This document shows, in pieces, positions 23,701 to 37,218 of a stretch of 64,000 nucleotides of DNA (positions are counted from its first letter, which is position 1; every line of letters begins with the position of its first letter). Source of the DNA: Desmodus rotundus. Lineage: Eukaryota > Chordata > Mammalia > Chiroptera > Phyllostomidae. The notes under the pieces were generated by a model that was not told the origin of the DNA, did not search any database, and saw only the letters and a list, made by a program, of their open reading frames with translations. The stretch lies in contig NC_071390.1 of NCBI RefSeq assembly GCF_022682495.2, forward strand, positions 99,146,294 through 99,210,293. The letters run 5' to 3'. A program made the translations under genes and the position numbers.

Positions 23701-26700
23701 GCCAGTTGCTGGCACCCCGGCCCCATGTGTCCCAGCTCCATGGACGAGGTGGGTCGCTTATGGCGGGATGCAGGCGTCCTGCGGGGGTCAGGGGACGGCG
23801 TGGGCACTCCCCGGGCGAGAGAGGGCGCCTGGGACCCGAGAGAGCCCCGGGGAGAGTCCGAGGCCTGGCCGCAGAGGCTGCCTTGCCTCCCCGGGCTCCT
23901 ACCATGGGGCCTGACCGTGTTCGCCCGAAGCCCAGGTTCACCGCAGGTGAATGCCTTTTGCGGACGCCAAGGACAGGAGGTCACCGATTCCCTCACAGAG
24001 GTGGGGGTTGGAGCTCTGGGGGACTGAGGTCGCAGCGGTCACACTCCATTTTTGGGTGGTTCCGCAGAGACTGGAGGGTTGAAGCGGCTGGGTCCAAGTC
24101 TGCCGCCTTGTGGCAGGGTGGGGGCTTTGCAGGCGAAGCAAGGCTCTTAGCCTCCCAGGCGGGGCACAGGCCAGACTCCCCAAGGGAGAACCGGTCCTTG
24201 GTCGAGGGTCCCGCCCGCCCGCCCGGAACCGCTCCACCTGGCGCGGAACCGTGGCCGGCCCCTCTTCCCGGCCCCAGGTCCCTAGCTCTTCCCTGGCACT
24301 CTGCCTCTGCGGGGGTGGGAGAGCTGCTGGGAAGTGTGGTCCACGGGAAAACGCGCGGTCCTCTGGGTGGCAGGGAGGGCCTCCGTTAACTCTGACACCA
24401 GCCCAGGGACCCTGTGGACCTGGCCTGATATCTCAAGGGGGGGGCACGTTGCCCGGAGGGATGCTCTTGGGGTGGGGCCTGCTTGCGCCTGCGAGGCCCC
24501 GCCTCTTGGCCCGAAACCACCCAGCTGCGGCTCGGACAAAAGCCATCTCCTGGGGCCTCCCCCCTGTTCTTCCATCCGTAAAGGGGGACCCCTTTACGGA
24601 AGGAAGAACAGGGGGATCTTCGCAGTGGTGGGGACGGGACGGAGGGGTCTGCGGTTTTGCAGCCACGTAGGCCAGTTGCTGGCACCCCGGCCCCATGTGT
24701 TCCAGCTCCATGGACGAGGTGGGCCGCTTATGGCGGGATTCAGGCGTCCTGCAGGGGTCAGGGGACGGCGTGGGCACTCCCCGGGCGAGAGAGGGCGCCT
24801 GGGACCCGAGAGAGCACCCGGGAAAATGCCCAGCCCTGGCCCCCGGGGCTCCAGTGGCCTCCCCAGGCTCCTGCCGTGGGGCCTGGTCCCGCTCATTGGG
24901 CCCAGGTTCTCCGCAGGTGAATGCCTTTTGCAGACACCAGGGACCACAGGCCGCGGATCCCTTCACGGGCAGGGGGGGTTCGAGCTCTGTGGGACCCAGG
25001 TCGCAGCAGACACAGTCCCTTCTCGCAAAGTTCAGCCCAGACTTTAGAGAGTAGAAGCGTCTCGGTCCAAGTTTTCCGCCTCGGGGAAGGGTGGGGCCGT
25101 TTGAGCCAAGAGAGACTCTTAGCCCCCCAGGCAGGTCTCAGGCCCGAGACCCCCAGGGAGACCCGGTCCCTGGGCGTGGGTCCCGCCCGCCCTGGCCCGC
25201 CCCACCAGGCCCGGAACCGTGGCCGGCCCCTCTTCCCGGCCCCAGGTCCCTAGCTCTTCCCTGGCACTCTGCCTCTGGCGGGGTGGGAGACGGGCTGGCA
25301 AGTGTGGTCCACGGGAAAACGCGCGGTCCTCTGGGTGGCAGGGAGGGCCTCCGTTAACTCTGACACCAGCCCAGGGACCCTGTGGACCTGGCCTGATATC
25401 TCAAGGGGGGGGCACGTTGCCCGGAGGGATGCTCTTGGGGTGGGGCCTGCTTGCGCCTGCGCGGCCCCGCCTCTTGGCCCGAACCCACCCAGCCGCGGCT
25501 CGGACAAAAGCCATCTCCTGGGGGCCTCCCCCCTGTTCTTCCATCCGTAAAGGGGGACCCCTTTACGGATGGAAGAACAGGGGGATCTTCGCAGTGGTGG
25601 GGACGGGACGGAGGGGTCTGCGGGTTTGCAGCCACGTAGGCCAGTTGCTGGCACCCCGGCCCCATGTGTCCCAGCTCCATGGACGAGGTGGGCCGCTTAT
25701 GGCGGGATGCAGGCGTCCTGCGGGGGTCAGGGGACGGCGTGGGCACTCCCCGGGCGAGAGAGGGCGCCTGGGACCCGAGAGAGCCCCGGGGAGAGTCCGA
25801 GTTCTGGCCGCAGAGGCTGCCATTGCCTCCCCGGGCTCCTACCATGGGGCCTGACCGTGTTCGCCCGAGGCCCAGGTTCACCGCAGGTGAATGCCTTTTG
25901 CGGACGCCAAGGACAGGAGGTCGCCGATTCCCTCACAGAGGTGGGGGTTGGAGCTCTGGGGGACTGAGGTCGCAGCGGTCACACTCCATTTTTGGGTGGT
26001 TCAGCAGAGACTGGAGGGTTGAAGCGGCTGGGTCCAAGTCTGCCGCCTTTTGGCAGGGTGGGGGCTTTGCAGGCGAAGCAAGGCTCTTAGCCTCCCAGGC
26101 GGGGCACAGGCCAGACTCCCCAAGGGAGAACCGGTCCTTGGTCGAGGGTCCCGCCCGCCCGCCCGGAACCGCTCCACCTGGCGCGGAACCGTGGCCGGCC
26201 CCTCTTCCAGGCACCAGGTCCCTAGTTCTTTCCTGGCACTCTGCCTCTGCGGGGGTGGGAGAGCTGCTGGGAAGTGTGGTCCACGGGAAAACGCGCGGTC
26301 CTCTGGGTGGCAGGGAGGGCCTCCGTTAACTCTGACACCAGCCCAGGGACCCTGTGGACCTGGCCTGATATCTCAAGGGGGGGGCACGTTGCCCGGAGGG
26401 ATGCTCTTGGGGTGGGGCCTGCTTGCGCCTGTGCGGCCCCGCCTCTTGGCCCGAAAACACCCAGCCGCGGCTCGGACAAAAGCCATCTCCTGGGGGCCTC
26501 CCCCCTGTTCTTCCATCCGTAAAGGGGGACCCCTTTACGGATGGAAGAACAGGGGGATCTTCGCAGTGGTGGGGACGGGACGGAGGGGTCTGCGGGTTTG
26601 CAGCCACGTAGGCCAGTTGCTGGCACCCCGGCCCCATGTGTTCCAGCTCCATGGACGAGGTGGGCCGCTTAAAGCGGGATGCAGGCGTCCTGCGGGGCTC

Positions 26701-27509
26701 AGGGGACGGCGTGGGCACTCCCCGGGCGAGAGAGGGCGCCTGGGACCCGAGAGAGCACCCGGGAAAATGCCCAGCCCTGGCCCCCGGGGCTCCAGTGGCC
26801 TCCCCAGGCTCCTGCCGTGGGGCCTGGTCCCGCTCACCTGGGCCCAGGTTCTCCGCAGGTGAATGCCTTTTGCGGATACCAGGGACCACAGGCCGCGGAT
26901 CCCTTCACGGGCAGGGGGGGTTCGAGCTCTGTGGGACCCAGGTCGCAGCGCACACAGTCCCTTCTCGCAAAGTTCAGCCCAGACTTTAGAGAGTAGAAGC
27001 GTCTGGGTCCAAGTTTTCCGCCTCGGGGCAGGGTGGGACCGTTTGAGACAAGAGAGACTCTTAGCCCCCCAGGCAGGTCTCAGGCCCGAGACCCCCAGGG
27101 AGACCCGGTCCCTGGGCGTGGGTCCCGCCCGCCCGGGCCCGCCCCACCTGGCCCGGAACCCTGGCCGGCCCCTCTTCCCGGCCCCTGGTCCCTAGCTCTT
27201 CCCTGGCACTCTGCCTCTGGCGGGGTGGGAGACGGGCTGGCAAGTGTGGTCTACGGGAAAACGCGCGGTCCTCTGGGTGGCAGGGAGGGCCTCCGTTAAC
27301 TCTGACACCAGCCCAGGGACCCTGTGGACCTGGCCTGATATCTCAAGGGTGAGGCACGTTGCCCGGTGGGATGCTCTTGGGGTGGGGCCTGCTTGCGCCT
27401 GCGCGGCCCCGCCTCTTGGCCCGAAACCACCCAGCCGCGGCTCGGACAAAAGCCATCTCCTGGGGGCCTCCCCGTGTTCTTCCATCCGTAAAGGGGGACC
27501 CCTTTACGG
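20716..27509. repeat. Higher-order repeat copy 2, heptamer A-A-B-A-B-A-B (6,794 bp)
   Basis: Units 22-28. It is nearly identical to the next heptamer at an offset of 6,794 bp for most of its length. The unusual unit at the left (GGTGAGGCACG near 20,555; CCTCCCCGTGTTC near 20,680) recurs at 27,349 and 27,474. The match weakens after about 25.7 kb, where copy 2 reads GAGTTCTGGCC and copy 3 reads GAGGCCTGGCC. Confidence 0.85.
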
Positions 27510-30500
27510 ATGGAAGAACAGGGGGATCTTCGCAGTGGTGGGGACGGGACGGAGGGGTCTGCGGGTTTGCAGCCACGTAGGCCAGTTGCTGGCACCCCGG
27601 CCCCATGTGTCCCAGCTCCATGGACGAGGTGGGCCGCTTATGGCGGGATGCAGGCGTCCTGCGGGGGTCAGGGGACGGCGTGGGCACTCCCCGGGCGAGA
27701 GAGGGCGCCTGGGACACGAGAGAGCCCCGGGGAGAGTCCGAGGCCTGGCCGCAGAGGCTGCCATTGCCTCCCCGGGCTCCTACCATGGGGCCTGACCGTG
27801 TTCGCCCGAGGCCTAGGTTCACCGCAGGTGAATGCCTTTTGCGGACGCCAAGGACAGGAGGTCGCCGATTCCCTCACAGAGGTGGGGGTTGGAGCTCTGG
27901 GGGACTGAGGTCGCAGCGGTCACACTCCATTTTTGGGTGGTTCCGCAGAGACTGGAGGGTTGAAGCGGCTGGGTCCAAGTCTGCCGCCTTGTGGCAGGGT
28001 GGGGGCTTTGCAGGCGAAGCAAGGCTCTTAGCCTCCCAGGCAGGGCACAGGCCAGACTCCCCAAGGGAGAACCGGTCCTTGGTCGAGGGTCCCGCCCGCC
28101 CGCCCGGTACCGCTCCACCTGGCGCGGAACCGTGGCCGGCCCCTCTTCCAGGCACCAGGTCCCTAGTTCTTTCCTGGCACTCTGCCTCTGCGGGGGTGGG
28201 AGAGCTGCTGGGAAGTTTGGTCCACGGGAAAACGCGCGGTCCTCTGGGTGGCAGGGAGGGCCTCCGTTAACTCTGACACCAGCCCAGGGACCCTGTGGAC
28301 CTGGCCTGATATCTCAAGGGGGGGGCACGTTGCCCGGAGGGATGCTCTTGGGGTGGGGCCTGCTTGCGCCTGCGCGGCCCCGCCTCTTAGCCAGAAACCA
28401 CCCAGCCGCGGCTCGGACAAAAGCCATCCCCTGGGGGCCTCCCCCCTGTTCTTCCATCCGTAAAGGGGGACCCCTTTACGGATGGAAGAACAGGGGGATC
28501 TTCGCAGTGGTGGGGACGGGACGGAGGGGTCTGCGGGTTTGCAGCCACGTAGGCCAGTTGCTGGCACCCCGGCCCCATGTGTCCCAGCTCCATGGACGAG
28601 GTGGGCCGCTTATGGCGGGATGCAGGCGTCCTGCGGGGGTCAGGGGACGGCGTGGGCACTCCCCGGGCGAGAGAGGGCGCCTGGGACCCGAGAGAGCCCC
28701 GGGGAGAGTCCGAGGCCTGGCCGCAGAGGCTGCCATTGCCTCCCCGGGCTCCTACCATGGGGCCTGACCGTGTTCGCCCGAGGCCCAGGTTCACCGCAGG
28801 TGAATGCCTTTTGCGGACGCCAAGGACAGGAGGTCGCCGATTCCCTCACAGAGGTGTGGGTTGGAGCTCTGGGGGACTGAGGTCGCAGCGGTCACACTCC
28901 ATTTTTGGGTGGTTCCGCAGAGACTGGAGGGTTGAAGCGGCTGGGTCCAAGTCTGCCGCCTTGTGGCAGGGTGGGGGCTTTGCAGGCGAAGCAAGGCTCT
29001 TAGCCTCCCAGGCGGGGCACAGGCCAGACTCCCCAAGGGAGAACCGGTCCTTGGTCGAGGGTCCCGCCCGCCCGCCCGGAACCGCTCCACCTGGCGCGGA
29101 ACCGTGGCCGGCCCCTCTTCCAGGCACCAGGTCCCTAGTTCTTTCCTGGCACTCTGCCTCTGCGGGGGTGGGAGAGCTGCTGGGAAGTTTGGTCCACGGG
29201 AAAACGCGCGGTCCTCTGGGTGGCAGGGAGGGCCTCCGTTAACTCTGACACCAGCCCAGGGACCCTGTGGACCTGGCCTGATATCTCAAGGGGGGGGCAC
29301 GTTGCCCGGAGGGATGCTCTTGGGGTGGGGCCTGCTTGCGCCTGCGCGGCCCCGCCTCTTGGCCCGAAACCACCCAGCCGCGGCTCGGACAAAAGCCATC
29401 TCCTGGGGGCCTCCCCCCTGTTCTTCCATCCGTAAAGGGGGACCCCTTTACGGATGGAAGAACAGGGGGATCTTCGCAGTGGTGGGGACGGGACGGAGGG
29501 GTCTGCGGGTTTGCAGCCACGTAGGCCAGTTGCTGGCACCCCGGCCCCATGTGTTCCAGCTCCATGGACGAGGTGGGCCGCTTATGGCGGGATGCAGGCG
29601 TCCTGCGGGGCTCAGGGGACGGCGTGGGCACTCCCCGGGCGAGAGAGGGCGCCTGGGACCCGAGAGAGCACCCGGGAAAATGCCCAGCCCTGGCCCCCGG
29701 GGCTCCAGTGGCCTCCCCAGGCTCCTGCCGTGGGGCCTGGTCCCGCTCACCTGGGCCCAGGTTCTCCGCAGGTGAATGCCTTTTGCGGACACCAGGGACC
29801 ACAGGCCGCGGATGCCTTCACGGGCAGGGGGGGTTCGAGCTCTGTGGGACCCAGGTCGCAGCGCACACAGTCCCTTCTCGCAAAGTTCAGCCCAGACTTT
29901 AGAGAGTAGAAGCGTCTCGGTCCAAGTTTTCCGCCTCGGGGCAGGGTGGGGCCGTTTGAGCCAAGAGAGACTCTTAGCCCCCCAGGCAGGTCTCAGGCCC
30001 GAGACCCCCAGGGAGACCCGGTCCCTGGGCGTGGGTCCCGCCCGCCCGGGCCCGCCCCACCTGGCCCGGAACCGTGGCCGGCCCCTCTTCCCGGCCCCAG
30101 GTCCCTAGCTCTTCCCTGGCACTCTGCCTCTGGCGGGGTGGGAGACGGGCTGGCAAGTGTGGTCCACGGGAAAACGCGCGGTCCTCTGGGTGGCAGGGAG
30201 GGCCTCCGTTAACTCTGACACCAGCCCAGGGACCCTGTGGACCTGGCCTGATATCTCAAGGGGGGGGCACGTTGCCCGGAGGGATGCTCTTGGGGTGGGG
30301 CCTGCTTGCGCCTGCGCGGCCCCGCCTCTTGGCCCGAAACCACCCAGCCGCGGCTCGGACAAAAGCCATCTCCTGGGGGCCTCCCCCCTGTTCTTCCATC
30401 CGTAAAGGGGGACCCCTTTACGGATGGAAGAACAGGGGGATCTTCGCAGTGGTGGGGACGGGACGGAGGGGTCTGCGGGTTTGCAGCCACGTAGGCCAGT

Positions 30501-33500
30501 TGCTGGCACCCCGGCCCCATGTGTCCCAGCTCCATGGACGAGGTGGGTCGCTTATGGCGGGATGCAGGCGTCCTGCGGGGGTCAGGGGACGGCGTGGGCA
30601 CTCCCCGGGCGAGAGAGGGCGCCTGGGACCCGAGAGAGCCCCGGGGAGAGTCCGAGGCCTGGCCGCAGAGGCTGCCTTGCCTCCCCGGGCTCCTACCATG
30701 GGGCCTGACCGTGTTCGCCCGAAGCCCAGGTTCACCGCAGGTGAATGCCTTTTGCGGACGCCAAGGACAGGAGGTCACCGATTCCCTCACAGAGGTGGGG
30801 GTTGGAGCTCTGGGGGACTGAGGTCGCAGCGGTCACACTCCATTTTTGGGTGGTTCCGCAGAGACTGGAGGGTTGAAGCGGCTGGGTCCAAGTCTGCCGC
30901 CTTGTGGCAGGGTGGGGGCTTTGCAGGCGAAGCAAGGCTCTTAGCCTCCCAGGCGGGGCACAGGCCAGACTCCCCAAGGGAGAACCGGTCCTTGGTCGAG
31001 GGTCCCGCCCGCCCGCCCGGAACCGCTCCACCTGGCGCGGAACCGTGGCCGGCCCCTCTTCCCGGCCCCAGGTCCCTAGCTCTTCCCTGGCACTCTGCCT
31101 CTGCGGGGGTGGGAGAGCTGCTGGGAAGTGTGGTCCACGGGAAAACGCGCGGTCCTCTGGGTGGCAGGGAGGGCCTCCGTTAACTCTGACACCAGCCCAG
31201 GGACCCTGTGGACCTGGCCTGATATCTCAAGGGGGGGGCACGTTGCCCGGAGGGATGCTCTTGGGGTGGGGCCTGCTTGCGCCTGCGAGGCCCCGCCTCT
31301 TGGCCCGAAACCACCCAGCTGCGGCTCGGACAAAAGCCATCTCCTGGGGCCTCCCCCCTGTTCTTCCATCCGTAAAGGGGGACCCCTTTACGGATGGAAG
31401 AACAGGGGGATCTTCGCAGTGGTGGGGACGGGACGGAGGGGTCTGCGGTTTTGCAGCCACGTAGGCCAGTTGCTGGCACCCCGGCCCCATGTGTTCCAGC
31501 TCCATGGACGAGGTGGGCCGCTTATGGCGGGATTCAGGCGTCCTGCAGGGGTCAGGGGACGGCGTGGGCACTCCCCGGGCGAGAGAGGGCGCCTGGGACC
31601 CGAGAGAGCACCCGGGAAAATGCCCAGCCCTGGCCCCCGGGGCTCCAGTGGCCTCCCCAGGCTCCTGCCGTGGGGCCTGGTCCCGCTCATTGGGCCCAGG
31701 TTCTCCGCAGGTGAATGCCTTTTGCAGACACCAGGGACCACAGGCCGCGGATCCCTTCACGGGCAGGGGGGGTTCGAGCTCTGTGGGACCCAGGTCGCAG
31801 CAGACACAGTCCCTTCTCGCAAAGTTCAGCCCAGACTTTAGAGAGTAGAAGCGTCTCGGTCCAAGTTTTCCGCCTCGGGGAAGGGTGGGGCCGTTTGAGC
31901 CAAGAGAGACTCTTAGCCCCCCAGGCAGGTCTCAGGCCCGAGACCCCCAGGGAGACCCGGTCCCTGGGCGTGGGTCCCGCCCGCCCGGGCCCGCCCCACC
32001 TGGCCCGGAACCGTGGCCGGCCCCTCTTCCCGGCCCCAGGTCCCTAGCTCTTCCCTGGCACTCTGCCTCTGGCGGGGTGGGAGACGGGCTGGCAAGTGTG
32101 GTCCACGGGAAAACGCGCGGTCCTCTGGGTGGCAGGGAGGGCCTCCGTTAACTCTGACACCAGCCCAGGGACCCTGTGGACCTGGCCTGATATCTCAAGG
32201 GGGGGGCACGTTGCCCGGAGGGATGCTCTTGGGGTGGGGCCTGCTTGCGCCTGCGCGGCCCCGCCTCTTGGCCCGAACCCACCCAGCCGCGGCTCGGACA
32301 AAAGCCATCTCCTGGGGGCCTCCCCCCTGTTCTTCCATCCGTAAAGGGGGACCCCTTTACGGATGGAAGAACAGGGGGATCTTCGCAGTGGTGGGGACGG
32401 GACGGAGGGGTCTGCGGGTTTGCAGCCACGTAGGCCAGTTGCTGGCACCCCGGCCCCATGTGTCCCAGCTCCATGGACGAGGTGGGCCGCTTATGGCGGG
32501 ATGCAGGCGTCCTGCGGGGGTCAGGGGACGGCGTGGGCACTCCCCGGGCGAGCGAAGGCGCCTGGGACCCGAGAGAGCCCCGGGGAGAGTCCGAGGCCTG
32601 GCCGCAGAGGCTGCCATTGCCTCCCCGGGCTCCTACCATGGGGCCTGACCGTGTTCGCCCGAGGCCCAGGTTCACCGCAGGTGAATGCCTTTTGCGGACG
32701 CCAAGGACAGGAGGTCGCCGATTCCCTTACAGAGGTGGGGGTTGGAGCTCTGGGGGACTGAGGTCGCAGCGGTCACACTCCATTTTTTGGTGGTTCAGCA
32801 GAGACTGGAGGGTTGAAGCGGCTGGGTCCAAGTCTGCCGCCTTGTGGCAGGGTGGGGGCTTTGCAGGCGAAGCAAGGCTCTTAGCCTCCCAGGCAGGGCA
32901 CAGGCCAGACTCCCCAAGGGAGAACCGGTCCTTGGTCGAGGGTCCCGCCCGCCCGCCCGGAACCGCTCCACCTGGCGCGGAACCGTGGCCGGCCCCTCTT
33001 CCAGGCACCAGGTCCCTAGTTCTTTCCTGGCACTCTGCCTCTGCGGGGGTGGGAGAGCTGCTGGGAAGTGCGGTCCACGGGAAAACGCGCGGTCCGCTGG
33101 GTGGCAGGGAGGGCCTCCCTTAACTCTGACACCAGCCCAGGGACCCTGTGGACCTGGCCTTATATCTCAAGGGGGGGGCACGTTGCCCGGAGGGATGCTC
33201 TTGGGGTGGGGCCTGCTTGCGCCTGCGCGGCCCCGCCTCTTGGCCCGAAAACACCCAGCCGCGGCTCGGACAAAAGCCATCTCCTGGGGGCCTCCCCCCT
33301 GTTCTTCCATCCGTAAAGGGGGACCCCTTTACGGATGGAAGAACAGGGGGATCTTCGCAGTGGTGGGGACGGGACGGAGGGGTCTGCGGGTTTGCAGCCA
33401 CGTAGGCCAGTTGCTGGCACCCCGGCCCCATGTGTTCCAGCTCCATGGACGAGGTGGGCCGCTTAAAGCGGGATGCAGGCGTCCTGCGGGGCTCAGGGGA

Positions 33501-34304
33501 CGGCGTGGGCACTCCCCGGGCGAGAGAGGGCGCCTGGGACCCGAGAGAGCACCCGGGAAAATGCCCAGCCCTGGCCCCCGGGGCTCCAGTGGCCTCCCCA
33601 GGCTCCTGCCGTGGGGCCTGGTCCCGCTCACCTGGGCCCAGGTTCTCCGCAGGTGAATGCCTTTTGCGGACACCAGGGACCACAGGCCGCGGATCCCTTC
33701 ACGGGCAGGGGGGGTTCGAGCTCTGTGGGACCCAGGTCGCAGCGCACACAGTCCCTTCTCGCAAAGTTCAGCCCAGACTTTAGAGAGTAGAAGCGTCTCG
33801 GTCCAAGTTTTCCGCCTCGGGGCAGGGTGGGGCCGTTTGAGCCAAGAGAGACTCTTAGCCCCCCAGGCAGGTCTCAGGCCCGAGACCCCCAGGGAGACCC
33901 GGTCCCTGGGCGTGGGTCCCGCCCGCCCGGGCCCGCCCCACCTGGCCCGGAACCGTGGCCGGCCCCTCTTCCCGGCCCCAGGTCCCTAGCTCTTCCCTGG
34001 CACTCTGCCTCTGGCGGGGTGGGAGACGGGCTGGCAAGTGTGGTCCACGGGAAAACGCGCGGTCCTCTGGGTGGCAGGGAGGGCCTCCGTTAACTCTGAC
34101 ACCAGCCCAGGGACCCTGTGGACCTGGCCTGATATCTCAAGGGGGGGGCACGTTGCCCGGAGGGATGCTCTTGGGGTGGGGCCTGCTTGCGCCTGCGCGG
34201 CCCCGCCTCTTGGCCCGAAACCACCCAGCCGCGGCTCGGACAAAAGCCATCTCCTGGGGGCCTCCCCCCTGTTCTTCCATCCGTAAAGGGGGACCCCTTT
34301 ACGG
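27510..34304. repeat. Higher-order repeat copy 3, heptamer A-A-B-A-B-A-B (6,795 bp)
   Basis: Units 29-35. The first part matches copy 2. The last part (about 32.3-33.7 kb) instead matches 8.1-9.4 kb at an offset of about 24,266 bp, including CGCGGTCCGCTGG (8,823 and 33,089) and the word GGCCTTATATC. Copy 3 therefore looks like a mosaic of two source blocks. Confidence 0.8.
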
Positions 34305-37218
34305 ATGGAAGAACAGGGGGATCTTCGCAGTGGTGGGGACGGGACGGAGGGGTCTGCGGGTTTGCAGCCACGTAGGCCAGTTGCTGGCACCCCGGCCCCA
34401 TGTGTCCCAGCTCCATGGACGAGGTGGGCCGCTTATGGCGGGATGCAGGCGTCCTGAGGGGGTCAGGGGACGGCGTGGGCACTCCCCGGGCGAGAGAGGG
34501 CGCCTGGGACCCGAGAGAGCCCCGGGGAGAGTCCGAGGCCTGGCCGCAGAGGCTGCCATTGCCTCCCCGGGCTCCTACCATGGGGCCTGACCGTGTTCGC
34601 CCGAGGCCCAGGTTCACCGCAGGTGAATGCCTTTTGCGGACGCCAAGGACAGGAGGTCGCCGATTCCCTCACAGAGGTGGGGGTTGGAGCTCTGGGGGAC
34701 TGAGGTCGCAGCGGTCACACTCCATTTTTGGGTGGTTCCGCAGAGACTGGAGGGTTGAAGCGGCTGGGTCCAAGTCTGCCGCCTTGTGGCAGGGTGGGGG
34801 CTTTGCAGGCGAAGCAAGGCTCTTAGCCTCCCAGGCAGGGCACAGGCCAGACTCCCCAAGGGAGAACCGGTCCTTGGTCGAGGGTCCCGCCCGCCCGCCC
34901 GGTACCGCTCCACCTGGCGCGGAACCGTGGCCGGCCCCTCTTCCAGGCACCAGGTCCCTAGTTCTTTCCTGGCACTCTGCCTCTGCGGGGGTGGGAGAGC
35001 TGCTGGGAAGTTTGGTCCACGGGAAAACGCGCGGTCCTCTGGGTGGCAGGGAGGGCCTCCGTTAACTCTGACACCAGCCCAGGGACCCTGTGGACCTGGC
35101 CTGATATCTCAAGGGGGGGGCACGTTGCCCGGAGGGATGCTCTTGGGGTGGGGCCTGCTTGCGCCTGCGCGGCCCCGCCTCTTAGCCAGAAACCACCCAG
35201 CCGCGGCTCGGACAAAAGCCATCCCCTGGGGGCCTCCCCCCTGTTCTTCCATCCGTAAAGGGGGACCCCTTTACGGATGGAAGAACAGGGGGATCTTCGC
35301 AGTGGTGGGGACGGGACGGAGGGGTCTGCGGGTTTGCAGCCACGTAGGCCAGTTGCTGGCACCCCGGCCCCATGTGTCCCAGCTCCATGGACGAGGTGGG
35401 CCGCTTATGGCGGGATGCAGGCGTCCTGCGGGGGTCAGGGGACGGCGTGGGCACTCCCCGGGCGAGAGAGGGCGCCTGGGACCCGAGAGAGCCCCGGGGA
35501 GAGTCCGAGGCCTGGCCGCAGAGGCTGCCATTGCCTCCCCGGGCTCCTACCATGGGGCCTGACCGTGTTCGCCCGAGGCCCAGGTTCACCGCAGGTGAAT
35601 GCCTTTTGCGGACGCCAAGGACAGGAGGTCGCCGATTCCCTCACAGAGGTGTGGGTTGGAGCTCTGGGGGACTGAGGTCGCAGCGGTCACACTCCATTTT
35701 TGGGTGGTTCCGCAGAGACTGGAGGGTTGAAGCGGCTGGGTCCAAGTCTGCCGCCTTGTGGCAGGGTGGGGGCTTTGCAGGCGAAGCAAGGCTCTTAGCC
35801 TCCCAGGCGGGGCACAGGCCAGACTCCCCAAGGGAGAACCGGTCCTTGGTCGAGGGTCCCGCCCGCCCGCCCGGAACCGCTCCACCTGGCGCGGAACCGT
35901 GGCCGGCCCCTCTTCCAGGCACCAGGTCCCTAGTTCTTTCCTGGCACTCTGCCTCTGCGGGGGTGGGAGAGCTGCTGGGAAGTTTGGTCCACGGGAAAAC
36001 GCGCGGTCCTCTGGGTGGCAGGGAGGGCCTCCGTTAACTCTGACACCAGCCCAGGGACCCTGTGGACCTGGCCTGATATCTCAAGGGGGGGGCACGTTGC
36101 CCGGAGGGATGCTCTTGGGGTGGGGCCTGCTTGCGCCTGCGCGGCCCCGCCTCTTGGCCCGAAACCACCCAGCCGCGGCTCGGACAAAAGCCATCTCCTG
36201 GGGGCCTCCCCCCTGTTCTTCCATCCGTAAAGGGGGACCCCTTTACGGATGGAAGAACAGGGGGATCTTCGCAGTGGTGGGGACGGGACGGAGGGGTCTG
36301 CGGGTTTGCAGCCACGTAGGCCAGTTGCTGGCACCCCGGCCCCATGTGTTCCAGCTCCATGGACGAGGTGGGCCGCTTATGGCGGGATGCAGGCGTCCTG
36401 CGGGGCTCAGGGGACGGCGTGGGCACTCCCCGGGCGAGAGAGGGCGCCTGGGACCCGAGAGAGCACCCGGGAAAATGCCCAGCCCTGGCCCCCGGGGCTC
36501 CAGTGGCCTCCCCAGGCTCCTGCCGTGGGGCCTGGTCCCGCTCACCTGGGCCCAGGTTCTCCGCAGGTGAATGCCTTTTGCGGACACCAGGGACCACAGG
36601 CCGCGGATCCCTTCACGGGCAGGGGGGGTTCGAGCTCTGTGGGACCCAGGTCGCAGCGCACACAGTCCCTTCTCGCAAAGTTCAGCCCAGACTTTAGAGA
36701 GTAGAAGCGTCTCGGTCCAAGTTTTCCGCCTCGGGGCAGGGTGGGGCCGTTTGAGCCAAGAGAGACTCTTAGCCCCCCAGGCAGGTCTCAGGCCCGAGAC
36801 CCCCAGGGAGACCCGGTCCCTGGGCGTGGGTCCCGCCCGCCCGGGCCCGCCCCACCTGGCCCGGAACCGTGGCCGGCCCCTCTTCCCGGCCCCAGGTCCC
36901 TAGCTCTTCCCTGGCACTCTGCCTCTGGCGGGGTGGGAGACGGGCTGGCAAGTGTGGTCCACGGGAAAACGCGCGGTCCTCTGGGTGGCAGGGAGGGCCT
37001 CCGTTAACTCTGACACCAGCCCAGGGACCCTGTGGACCTGGCCTGATATCTCAAGGGGGGGGCACGTTGCCCGGAGGGATGCTCTTGGGGTGGGGCCTGC
37101 TTGCGCCTGCGCGGCCCCGCCTCTTGGCCCGAAACCACCCAGCCGCCGCTCGGACAAAAGCCATCTCCTGGGGGCCTCCCCCCTGTTCTTCCATCCGTAA
37201 AGGGGGACCCCTTTACGG
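34305..37218. repeat. Partial higher-order repeat, trimer A-A-B
   Basis: Units 36-38. They follow the start of copy 3 at an offset of 6,795 bp and then stop after the first B. This is consistent with loss of four monomers, or with a junction to a different heptamer copy. Confidence 0.7.
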